Shown here one piece after another: positions 54,820 through 64,000 of a stretch of 64,000 bases of DNA. Under the pieces are notes generated by a model. The model saw nothing but the letters and a program-made list of their open reading frames with translations. It made no database searches and had not been told where the DNA came from. The number at the start of each line of letters is the position of its first letter. Position 1 is the stretch's first letter. The stretch comes from Nothopassalora personata (lineage: Eukaryota; Ascomycota; Dothideomycetes; Mycosphaerellales; Mycosphaerellaceae), in the NCBI GenBank assembly GCA_033816765.1, contig CM066292.1, positions 2,170,001 to 2,234,000 of the forward strand. Reading direction: 5' to 3'. The position numbers and the translations under genes were made by a program.

Positions 54820-57800
54820 ATGGGGAAAGTTGAGCACGAACTCAACCTTGGACATGTCGGCCACTTTCACAGTGGACAAGGGACAACAATAGCAGGAAAT
54901 GCAGAGGCTCCAAGCTCGGGTGTGCAACCCTCTGCCAGAGATCAGGAATCTGGCCCAGCGACTGAGGCTCATGAGCAGCGGGAGAGCTACATCACGAACT
55001 CGAGTAATGAGAAGGACGATGTTGCTTCGACGAGGAGGCCTTCGTGGGATGATGATGAAAAGAGGCAGCATCATGCCAATGGTGTTAACGTCGAGGGTGC
55101 GCGTAGGGAATGGTCGCATTTGCAGCGGGAATTGAGCCACATTTCACGACAGCAGTCGCGAACGAGCAGGAAGAGTGCGAGGCAAATCAATGAACTTGTA
55201 CAAGACCTCGAGAAAGCTACGTCCAGCCCCGCGGCGAGTGAGGACGATGCCTTCGATCTGCAAGAGTATCTACGGTCGAGCAAGCAGCTGGAAGAGGAGT
55301 CCGGCATCAAGAGCAAGAAGATTGGAGTCATATGGGAGAATCTCACAGTAAAGGGCATGGGAGGTGCCAAGATCTTCGTCAAGACGTTCCCGGATGCGTT
55401 TACAGACTTCTTTGGCTTTCCGATCAAGTTTACGATGGGCTTGTTCGGGTTTGGCAAGAAGGGGGAGGAGGTAAACATCTTGCAGGACTTCAAGGGTGTT
55501 GTTAAGCCAGGCGAAATGGTGCTTGTGTTGGGACGACCGGGGAGTGGATGTACTACTTTCCTGAAGGTCGTTGCCAACCAGAGATTTGGATACACTAACG
55601 TTGAGGGCAAGGTGCTCTATGGACCATTCACGAGCGAGGAGTTTGAGAAGCGTTATCGGGGTGAGGCTGTTTACTGCATGGAGGATGATGTGCATCACCC
55701 AACTTTGACAGTCGGACAGACTCTGGGCTTCGCGCTCGAGACGAAGGTCCCTGGAAAGCGACCTGGAGGCCTCACTACCAACCAATTCAAGGACAAGGTC
55801 ATTGATATGCTCCTCCGCATGTTCAACATTGAGCACACCAAGAATACCATTGTCGGCAACCCGTTCGTGCGTGGTATTTCTGGTGGCGAGAGGAAGCGTG
55901 TCTCTATCGCTGAGATGATGATTACTGGTGCTGCAGTGTGCTCGCACGACAACAGTACCCGCGGACTTGATGCATCAACAGCTCTCGACTATGCCAAGTC
56001 ATTACGAGTTATGACCAACATCTACAACACAACGACCTTCGTCTCGCTATACCAAGCATCAGAGAACATCTACTCCCAATTCGACAAAGTCCTCGTCATC
56101 GATGAGGGTCGGCAAGTCTTCTTTGGCCCTGCCCACGAAGCTCGCGCGTACTTCGAAGGACTCGGCTTCCGCGAGAAGCCTAGACAAACGACCCCCGACT
56201 ACCTCACCGGCTGCACCGACCCGTTCGAGCGAGAATACAAGGACGGCCGCGACGCATCCAACGCTCCATCCTCCGCCGACGATCTCGTCGATGCCTTCAA
56301 CAAGTCCAAATACGCCACCTTCCTGCAAAACGAAATCTCCGAATATCGGAAAGTAATGGACGAAGAGAAGCACGTCTTCGAAGACTTCCAAACCGCCGTT
56401 GCCCAAGGCAAGCGCCACGCGCCGAAAAAGTCCGTCTACTCGATTCCCTTCTACCTCCAAATGTGGGCTCTGGTGAAGCGCCAATTCATCCTCAAGTGGC
56501 AGGATCGTTTCTCCCTCGTCGTCTCCTGGATCACATCTATCGTCATCGCTGTTGTTATCGGAACCGTCTGGCTGCAACAACCCAAAACCAGCGCTGGTGC
56601 TTTCACCCGTGGTGGTGTCTTGTTCATCGCTCTCCTGTTCAACTGCTTCCAGGCTTTTGGTGAGCTTGGCACGGTCATGATGGGGAGGACGATTGTCAAT
56701 AAGCATCGGGCGTACACGTTCCATCGACCGTCTGCGCTGTGGATAGCGCAAATTCTGGTCGACCTGGCATTCTCGGCCGTGCAGATTCTGGTCTTTTCGA
56801 TTATGGTCTACTTTATGTGTGGACTTGTCTACGATGCTGGAGCGTTCTTCACGTTCTATCTGATCATTATCACTGGATACCTCGGGATTACGTTGTTCTT
56901 CCGGACTGTGGGTTGTCTTTGCCCGGACTTCGACTCGGCGATCAAGTTCGCTGCAACGATCATCACTTTGTTCGTCTTGACTTCTGGTTACTTGATTCAA
57001 TATCAGTCACAGCAGGTATGGCTCCGCTGGATCTTTTACATCAATGCCCTGGGTCTTGGATTCTCGGCTATGATGGTCAACGAGTTCAGCAGACTTGACC
57101 TCGAATGTGATGGTACCTACCTTGTTCCTTCCGGTCCAGGCTATGGCGATATCGCGCATCAATCTTGCACGCTCGCTGGCAGCACTCCAGGCCAGTCCTT
57201 CGTCTCGGGTACCGATTACGTGGAGACATCTTTCTCGTATAGACCAAGCGAGCTGTGGCGCAACTGGGGCATCATCGTTGTGCTGGTCGCCGCTTTCCTG
57301 GCAGCTAACATGTTCCTCGGAGAATACATCAAGTGGGGTGCCGGGGGCAAGACTCTTACATTCTTCGCGAAGGAAGACAAGGACCGCAAGCAGCTCAATG
57401 ATGCTTTGAAGGCGAAGAAGGCAGCACGACGCGAGAAGGGTGAAGCGAGCGAAGGCTCTGATATGAAGATCGAGTCAAAGGCAGTACTTACTTGGGAAGA
57501 GCTATGCTACGACGTGCCGGTACCTTCAGGACAACTGCGATTGCTGAAGAACGTCTTTGGATACGTCAAGCCTGGCCAGTTGACTGCATTGATGGGTGCA
57601 TCTGGAGCTGGTAAGACTACGCTTCTTGATGTACTTGCTTCCCGCAAGAACATTGGTGTAATCACCGGCGACAAGCTTATCGATGGCAAGCCACCTGGCA
57701 CTGCTTTCCAGCGCGGAACAAGTTATGCCGAACAGCTTGACGTGCACGAGGGCACACAGACTGTACGGGAGGCTTTACGTTTTTCAGCTGACCTTCGTCA

Positions 57801-59424
57801 ACCATATGAGACAGCGCAATCAGAGAAGTACGCCTATGTCGAGGAGATCATCGCGCTCTTGGAAATGGAAGATATTGCGGACGCTGTCATTGGAGACCCA
57901 GACGCTGGACTTGCCGTCGAACAGAGGAAGCGAGTCACCATTGGTGTTGAACTTGCTGCGAAGCCTGAACTGCTGCTCTTCTTGGACGAACCGACGTCCG
58001 GTCTTGACTCACAGAGTGCTTTCAACATTGTTCGTTTCTTGCGCAAGCTCGCTGGGGCAGGTCAGGCTATTCTTTGCACGATCCATCAACCTAACGCATC
58101 GCTGTTCGAGAACTTCGATCGTCTGCTCCTGCTGCAGCGTGGTGGAGAAACCGTCTACTTCGGTGACATTGGCAAAGATGCATGCGTTCTGATCGACTAC
58201 TTCCGCAAGTACGGCGCACACTGTCCACCAAACGCCAACCCAGCCGAGTGGATGCTGGACGCCATTGGTGCCGGTCAAGCAGCGCGCATCGGCGACAAAG
58301 ACTGGGGCGAAATCTGGCGCGATTCAGAAGAGCTCGCAGCCACCAAGCAGGAAATCGTCCGCATCAAGCAGGAGCGCATCGAAGAGGTTGGCTCGCAGCC
58401 CGCGGTTGAACAGAAGGAATTCGCAACGCCACTCTGGCACCAGATCAAGACCGTTCAGCTCCGAACGCACAAGTCTTTTTGGCGATCACCTAACTATGGA
58501 TTCACCCGACTGTTCAATCACGTTATCATCGCACTTCTGACAGGTCTCATGTTCTTGAACCTCGACGAGTCGAGGACGTCCCTACAGTACCGAGTCTTCA
58601 TCATCTTCCAGGTCACCATCTTGCCGGCACTCATCTTGGCCCAGGTCGAGCCGAAGTACGATCTCTCGCGACTGATCTACTACCGCGAAGCTGCCTCGAA
58701 AACCTACAAGCAGTTCCCCTTCGCAGCGTCCATGGTGTTGGCAGAGATGCCATACAGCATCATCTGCGCTGTTGGCTTCTTCCTCCCGCTCTACTACATT
58801 CCAGGCTTCAGCCACGTTTCGAACAGGGCTGGTTACAACTTCTTGATGGTCTTGATCACTGAGCTGTTCTCTGTTACCCTCGGCCAGATGGTTTCCGCCT
58901 TGACCCCAAGCACGTTCATCGCTGTGTTGCTCAACCCGTTCTTGGTCATCATCTTCGCCCTCTTCTGTGGTGTCACGGTTCCAAAGCCGCAGATTCCAGG
59001 TTTTTGGCGTGCGTGGTTGTATCAGCTTGATCCGTGAGTTCAGCTTCGTTGCCTCTTGCAATCACTCCAGCTAACACCTCGCAGCTTCACCCGCCTCATC
59101 GCCGGTCTCGTGGCGAACGAGCTCCACGAGAAACCAGTGATCTGCACAGACGTTGAGTTCAATCGCTTCACCGCGCCCGCGGGCCAGACTTGTGGAGAGT
59201 ACATGTCCGCATTCTTCGCCGCGGGAGGACCAGGCTACATCGCCAACAATGCGACCTCGGACTGCTCGTACTGTGCTTACCGTGTTGGTGATCAGTTCTA
59301 CGAGCCGCTTGGCATTTCGTGGAATCACAGATGGAGGGACTTTGGGATTCTCACGGCGTTCATTGGGAGCAATTTGATCTTGCTATTCATTGGGAGTCGC
59401 TACCTGAACTTCAATAGACGGTAG
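54820..59424 (+). CDS. PDR-type ABC transporter (ABC-G), right-arm copy
   Basis: Exons 54820-59033 and 59085-59424 encode 1517 residues with the fungal PDR order NBD-TMD-NBD-TMD. A Ser/Arg-rich cytosolic lead precedes NBD1 with the degenerate Walker A typical of the family (GRPGSGCTTFLK, about 238), signature ISGGERKRVSIAE (about 354) and DNSTRGLDAST. Six hydrophobic segments follow around 570-850 (e.g. WITSIVIAVVIGTVWLQ). NBD2 has canonical Walker A GASGAGKTTLLD (about 925), VEQRKRVTIGVELAAKP (about 1030) and LLLFLDEPTSGLDSQ. TMD2 and a Cys-containing extracellular loop (CSYCAY) end with the second exon. Such plasma-membrane pumps export azoles, plant metabolites and other lipophilic toxins. 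All motifs are intact. Residue 1376 is Val here and Ile in the left-arm copy. Confidence 0.95.
59034..59084 (+). other. Intron of ABC transporter (right arm)
   Basis: 51 nt, GTGAGT...GCAG, branch site GCTAAC about 10 bases before the acceptor. It joins LD-P to FTRLIAGLV. Confidence 0.9.
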
Positions 59425-59985
59425 AGGGACGTTATGGTGAAAGGTGTTGAACTGTAATTGCTTGCTGGCATAGTAGCGTGGGTGTTTGGGATAGAGGTGG
59501 GCGGGCTGATGGTGGCATTACTGAACACTTTGTGGATGGATACAGATGTACCAAATCGACAGCATAGAGAGAGAATTGGAGATGCAGCCCTGCATAACGT
59601 GTTGCCACGTGAGCGCCATGTGTTGAAACAAACATGGAGTGTGCGAGTTGGATGGTTGCTGTGGTTGTGACATGGACCCTGATCGGCCGGTGCACGTTAT
59701 GATTGGTTCATGTCCCGACGTGGATGAGTTGGTTCGTACCTCGTATTCAGCATCTAGAGACTCGCAACTCTAGTATTATGTAGCAAGGTCTGCGTCCGCG
59801 CACATGCGTCTTACTTGATCACATCGCTGCCAGCGCTTACATTGCGGACGGTATCGAGTACAACACGGTATCAAAAGCGGTGGCAATATAATACGCCGTT
59901 GATGCACACATAGCCGCGCCTGCCTCCGTACTCCAACGTCACTTTCTCTGCCATCCTCCTTCATCAAACCACAATAAACACAAAG
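59425..59985. promoter_or_regulatory. ABC transporter 3' flank and P450 promoter (right arm)
   Basis: 561 bases; CAATATAATA at about 59883-59892 is the TATA candidate roughly 95 bases before the P450 start. No further gene is supported. Confidence 0.5.
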
Positions 59986-61761
59986 ATGCCTTCCGTACTC
60001 ACCGCCATCGGCGCTCTAATCATCGCATACTCCTCGACCTTCGTCTACAACCTCATCCGCAACCTCAACAATGCTCGAAAGTCCGGAATGCCCTGGTTCA
60101 TCGTCCCCATGGACCAGAATCACTTCATCTGGATGACCACCTCAGTGCCGCTCCGGCCGATCTTGAAGAAATACCTCCCAACCTGTATCTACAACCGCCT
60201 CTCCCTGACAATCTACGGCTTCGAATTCCACGAAGGACTTCGACCATACAAACAGTACGCCGCTCCTCAAGGAGACTCTAAGAATCTGGTCATGGTCTCA
60301 ATGGGGAAATACGAAGTCTCCACCCGAGATCCGGAAGTTGTCACAGAAATCCTCCGGCGGCCGAGGGATTTTGTCCCGCATGAGTTTACAACTCTGTTCA
60401 TGTCGAGATTTGGACATAATGTGCTGACGTCGGAAGGGGATGCGTGGGCGCGGCAGCGGAAAGTCGTGGCGAGTACCATTAATGAGAGAATTTCAAACAC
60501 AGTGTTTAAGGAGAGTGTTGAGCAGACCCAGGGACTGCTTGGGGAGGTGGTTGGGGACGGAGAGGAAGGGGAGACGACGAAATTGTTTGACATGATGAAG
60601 AAGATTACGATTAATGTTCTGTCTGGAGCTGGGATGGGGTCCAGTGTACCGTGGAGTGACGAGGAAAATGCCAGTGTGAAGCCGAAGGAAGGCTTCAGGC
60701 TGACATATATGGAAGCTGTGAAAGTGTTGATTGAGTGTGTTGCTGGACCGATTATTTTGCCAAAGTGGTTTCTGTACAACTATCCGAGTTTCCTCCCTGG
60801 GCAGAAGTTATTGAAGAGTCTGAGCTACGCGATTGATGAGTTCCCTACCCACACCATGGACTTGTTGGAGCAGGAGAAGCAGCGCACGGCAGATGCAGGT
60901 GGTCAGACGAGGAGCAACATCATGAGCCAGCTCCTCCAAGCCTCCGAGGGCGAAAAGGGCGCCAAAGCTCTCACTGACGACGAGAGGGTGGGCAATCTCT
61001 TCATCTTCACGGCAGCTGGCTTTGATACCACTGCCAACACTTTATCTTACGCCCTCGTCCTTCTGGCAAGGTATCCGCAATGGCAACAATGGATTTTCGA
61101 AGAAATCGACCAAATCATGCCCACAGACCCTACCGCAGACCTCGACTACACCGCAATCTTCCCCGAGGCCACACGCATTCTTGCCGTTATGCTCGAGACG
61201 CTCCGAATCTACACGCCAGTCATACACTTGTCAAAAATGACCAAGGCACCTCAGACCATTACCACCTCACACGGCACATTTTGGATCCCGGCAAACGCTA
61301 CAATCTACCCAAGTGTCTGCGGCCTCCACGTTGATCCCGATGTCTACAGAAACCTGAACCTCAAAGAAGGTGAAAAGCCCAGCCAAAATGACGAGAATCT
61401 GTTCCGTCCCACACGCTGGCTTAACAATACTGATGACGGCAGCCTACAACTCTTCAACCCGCCTAAAGGATCATTTATTCCCTGGTCTGCCGGCCCACGT
61501 GTATGCCCAGGACAGAAAATGGCACAGGTCGAGTTCGTTTCGATCTTTCTGTCCTTATTTCGGAAGCATAAGATCGAGGCGGTGGCGCTCCCTGTTGGCG
61601 CACAAGGCAAGCTCGAGAGTCAATTGCAAATAGAGTCGAGACTCGATGCGAGGATGAGAGATAGCATCAGTATCTTGACGCTGCAGATGAATGATGTGTA
61701 TAATGTTCCCGAGGGCAGTGAGAAGAGCTTGAAATTGAGGTTGAGGAAGCGCGCTCGATAG
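59986..61761 (+). CDS. Cytochrome P450 monooxygenase (right-arm copy)
   Basis: Intronless 591-residue microsomal P450. The N-terminus (VLTAIGALIIAYSSTFVYNL) is a membrane anchor without a cleavage site. Conserved elements are C-helix WARQR (154-158), I-helix oxygen-binding AAGFDTT (343-349), K-helix ETLR (404-407), FRPTRW (473-478) and heme loop FIPWSAGPRVCPGQ with ligand Cys507. The C-terminus is longer than usual and basic (SLKLRLRKRAR). The enzyme would oxidise a lipophilic substrate with electrons from NADPH-P450 reductase; substrate unknown. The fungal CYP family cannot be named without comparison. It lies 561 bases downstream of the ABC transporter on the same strand and is duplicated with it, so a joint detoxification role is possible but unproven. 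It is identical in sequence to the left-arm copy. Confidence 0.94.
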   Translation: MPSVLTAIGALIIAYSSTFVYNLIRNLNNARKSGMPWFIVPMDQNHFIWMTTSVPLRPILKKYLPTCIYNRLSLTIYGFEFHEGLRPYKQYAAPQGDSKNLVMVSMGKYEVSTRDPEVVTEILRRPRDFVPHEFTTLFMSRFGHNVLTSEGDAWARQRKVVASTINERISNTVFKESVEQTQGLLGEVVGDGEEGETTKLFDMMKKITINVLSGAGMGSSVPWSDEENASVKPKEGFRLTYMEAVKVLIECVAGPIILPKWFLYNYPSFLPGQKLLKSLSYAIDEFPTHTMDLLEQEKQRTADAGGQTRSNIMSQLLQASEGEKGAKALTDDERVGNLFIFTAAGFDTTANTLSYALVLLARYPQWQQWIFEEIDQIMPTDPTADLDYTAIFPEATRILAVMLETLRIYTPVIHLSKMTKAPQTITTSHGTFWIPANATIYPSVCGLHVDPDVYRNLNLKEGEKPSQNDENLFRPTRWLNNTDDGSLQLFNPPKGSFIPWSAGPRVCPGQKMAQVEFVSIFLSLFRKHKIEAVALPVGAQGKLESQLQIESRLDARMRDSISILTLQMNDVYNVPEGSEKSLKLRLRKRAR

Positions 61762-62511
61762 AGCTAAGGACAGAGCGGTAGTGTACTGTACTGTACTGGT
61801 GTATCTCATATCACTGTTATCAATCCCTGGCTTTGAACGCTATCGAGTGTCATGCTGTCGTGAATTCACATTCACCCAACATCTCCATTAAGAAATCGTA
61901 GCGAATCCGCAAACCCATATCCCTTGCCTTCGCGGTGAGTTCGTGGCATTCATCCGCAAGGATTTCGCCAACGATGGGTCTGCCGCAATACTCTTGAACT
62001 TTAGCAGTCTTCCCACTAGCTAGCGGTATCTGCCATGCATTTTAAAAAAACTCTCACTTTCTTCTCCACAGTCCCACCATCGACCAGATCCTGGAATGCC
62101 TCCTCAAAATATCGTCAAAATCCGGTCGTCCAAAGTGGCTCCGCTGCATCGGCCCAGTGAGCGCAGAATACTGTGCTTCATCTACCCTGTACCCATCAAG
62201 AAGATATCGAAAGACGCAGGTCGCGCTCCTCTTCCTTTTCATCGTAATGTGAGTATTAACATTGAGATCGAGCTGATTGCGCTTCTTCAAAGGTCCCGCA
62301 CCAGCAATACTACTATTGAGGAGATCAGAGAACTAAGGAGAATTGTTCTTTTCCCGAACCGTCCAGTGGAAATCAACGCGGCGGTCGGGGTTCGTGTAGC
62401 GGGTTGAGGCAAGTTCTTGTTCTTCTTTGTCGAGTTGTGCTTTCGCTCTGTTTTATCCTTACAAGCATCCCGACGGCGAACTTGTAGCGCGCGACCGACT
62501 CGTCTTCATGC
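61762..62511. other. Intergenic DNA downstream of P450 (right arm)
   Basis: Mirror of 7662-8411. Contains CTGTACTGTACTGTACTGG-like repeats just after the P450 stop (61784-61799) and the same weak coding traces on the minus strand; no complete gene. Confidence 0.4.
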
Positions 62512-63153
62512 TTGACGATTGCAAGGCACACGGGGTCAGGAGTGACTCTCTACCGAAGGACTGGTCTGAAATTTGACTTTTATTTCAGCACCCAGAGGTT
62601 TAAACAGGATGCAGCTCTGTCGGACAAAGACGGCAAGCGACGTCTTGGCCATCCCATCACCGAGCATCTCAGTCAAGACCCAGACTCGGCCTCTAAGAGC
62701 ACAGAACCACAAAGTCATGTGATATCGCCCATGGGTCCAAACGAGCGTGCCCAGCGCTCTGCTACATTCTCAGCTATCAGCACCGGCACATTCTCACGAC
62801 AGCACTATTGCCGTGCGTACAAGAGAAACTGGACTGAGGCGAGCAATGCGGAAAGAGCAGACTGGCTTCGACAGCAGAACCTTGCCAGAAAACCGTCTAC
62901 ACGACTGGCGTCAGACCCAATCCGCGAGACTCCAAGCAATACTCAAGTGCGTCCGCGCACCCAGAACCTCCAGCTCAGCAGATCCATAATCAAGGAGCAG
63001 CGGCTCAAGACCATGGGCCATGTCGCGTTGGGGAGTGAAGTGGTGCATAGGGAAAGATCAAGGCTATACACATGTCTCTTGGCGTCCATCGGGTCTAAAG
63101 AGGCGCCATTTCGGCCGGACTTTATGCTCGCTCGCTCGGGGAAGCAGCTATAG
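62512..63153 (+). CDS. Hypothetical protein (right-arm copy)
   Basis: Uninterrupted 213-codon frame identical to the left-arm copy. Basic, no recognisable domain. Its existence as a gene rests on frame length alone. Confidence 0.3.
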   Translation: MTIARHTGSGVTLYRRTGLKFDFYFSTQRFKQDAALSDKDGKRRLGHPITEHLSQDPDSASKSTEPQSHVISPMGPNERAQRSATFSAISTGTFSRQHYCRAYKRNWTEASNAERADWLRQQNLARKPSTRLASDPIRETPSNTQVRPRTQNLQLSRSIIKEQRLKTMGHVALGSEVVHRERSRLYTCLLASIGSKEAPFRPDFMLARSGKQL

Positions 63154-64000
63154 CGGAGTCATTCGCGGAACTTCTTGCCGTACGAGAATGTCAGTAACAT
63201 TTGTACATCAATTTTCGATACGCCATCTTATCGCGTCCCACCGGTCTGCTTGGTCGTGTCACATGCAAGTACTTCCGTGCCCAAATGCCGCAGCAACGTG
63301 TCGCGATCCACCGGGCCTGCTTGGCAGCGTCACTTATACTAAGGGCACTTAGGGATTTCGCCACTCCGTCCTGATCTTGCTCCTTATGTATCCGCCCGAA
63401 CCAGCTATAGACAACCGCAGTATCGATTCACCTACCCGCCCGCAGCCTAGAATTGATAGGTTTTGGTTGGATTTCAATTGGAAGGAAGGGGAGAGAAATT
63501 GTGTTGGGAGCTAGGAGACTGTTGTATGTTTCCCTTGCACGTATTTACATAGCTTCAGGCCTACTTTTTGGCACATGCGAGTAAGTAGCAACCAGACTAA
63601 GCGAAAGCACGTACCCATATAGCGCTCGGACCCCTAGTCCTTGTGCTTCTTATTTGTCCGGTTGCCGTGGCGTATTCATTAGCTCTACTCAGCTCTTTCA
63701 TCATCACTTATCAATGGGTTGGGGAATATTGTGCCTCGCGAATTTGCGAAGCTTTCTGCGCAAGAAGGTGCGAGTGCTACGAGGTAAGAAGTTTCGGTCT
63801 GGCGTTGTCTAGCTGTCAATTTTACGTGCTTGATCAACGAAGTTTGTAGCGGATGTTCTAAGGGTTGCCGAAACTCATGACTGGATATAAGTGTTTTCTC
63901 AAGAAGACCTTCTTGAATGTGCGCTCGTAGTAGCATTTTCCTTTCAGAACCGGACACCGCCCACGACCGCTTATGAGAGCACGAAGCTGCAACGATTGCG
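63154..64000. other. Non-coding outer part of right arm, runs off window
   Basis: Mirror of 6173-7019; no supported gene. If the duplication continues past 64000, the next feature would be a second copy of the MFS pseudogene. Confidence 0.4.

Larger units (their letters stand above)
53730..64000 (-). repeat. Right arm of the 10.3-kb inverted repeat
   Basis: Reverse complement of 6173-16443 with no length change. It continues to the last base of the window, so the true outer end is not seen. Just inside its inner edge the sequence is ordinary single-copy DNA, whereas the left arm abuts RIP-mutated repeats; the two junctions therefore have different partners. Confidence 0.95.

Noticed and set aside
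6173..64000. Starship-type giant transposon with drug-resistance cargo
   Set aside because: No tyrosine recombinase (DUF3435-like) frame was seen at either side, and inverted 10-kb arms are not a feature of such elements. The left and right ends are not both in view, so this is not fully excluded.

Overview
The window looks like nuclear DNA of a filamentous ascomycete, most likely a dothideomycete (inference). The evidence is long intron-poor genes with fungal signatures (PDR-type ABC transporter, Opi1 family regulator, Old Yellow Enzyme, SDR, DHA2-type MFS), one 51-nt GT..AG intron with a GCTAAC branch site, Ty1/copia, Ty3/gypsy and Fot1/pogo-type elements, and a long block with the CpA-to-TpA signature of repeat-induced point mutation (RIP).

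Layout. (1) 1-6172: a SAM-domain gene, a decayed secreted glycosidase-like pseudogene, an intact SDR gene and a frameshifted MFS transporter pseudogene. (2) 6173-16443: left arm of a giant inverted repeat, holding on the minus strand a PDR-type ABC transporter and a cytochrome P450. (3) 16444-47420: about 31 kb of nested transposons. The older layer is RIP-mutated: a gypsy-type pol relic, two tail-to-tail 5616-bp copia elements, a partly tandem-duplicated unidentified LTR element with a gag-like latent frame, and further copia fragments. A younger layer has escaped RIP: a Fot1/pogo element, a solo LTR, and an internally deleted gypsy element with identical LTRs. (4) 47421-53729: single-copy DNA with a disrupted F-box-like gene, an Old Yellow Enzyme gene, a possible hypothetical gene and an Opi1/CCG-8-like regulator. 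(5) 53730-64000: right arm of the inverted repeat, the reverse complement of 6173-16443, running off the window end.

The main observation is the inverted repeat. Positions pair as x + y = 70173 with no shift over 10,271 bp, and I found one difference, an Ile/Val change in the ABC transporter. The two un-mutated copies of a drug-efflux pump plus P450 flank a spacer whose older repeats were heavily RIPped. The duplication therefore appears to post-date the last effective RIP, or the contig is misassembled. Arms of this length and identity could also invert the 37.3-kb spacer by recombination.

The genes do not form an obvious biosynthetic cluster. The ABC transporter and P450 are plausible detoxification or efflux functions whose dosage has doubled. 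SDR, Old Yellow Enzyme and Opi1-like genes are ordinary metabolic or regulatory genes. I recognised no tRNA, rRNA or CRISPR array.
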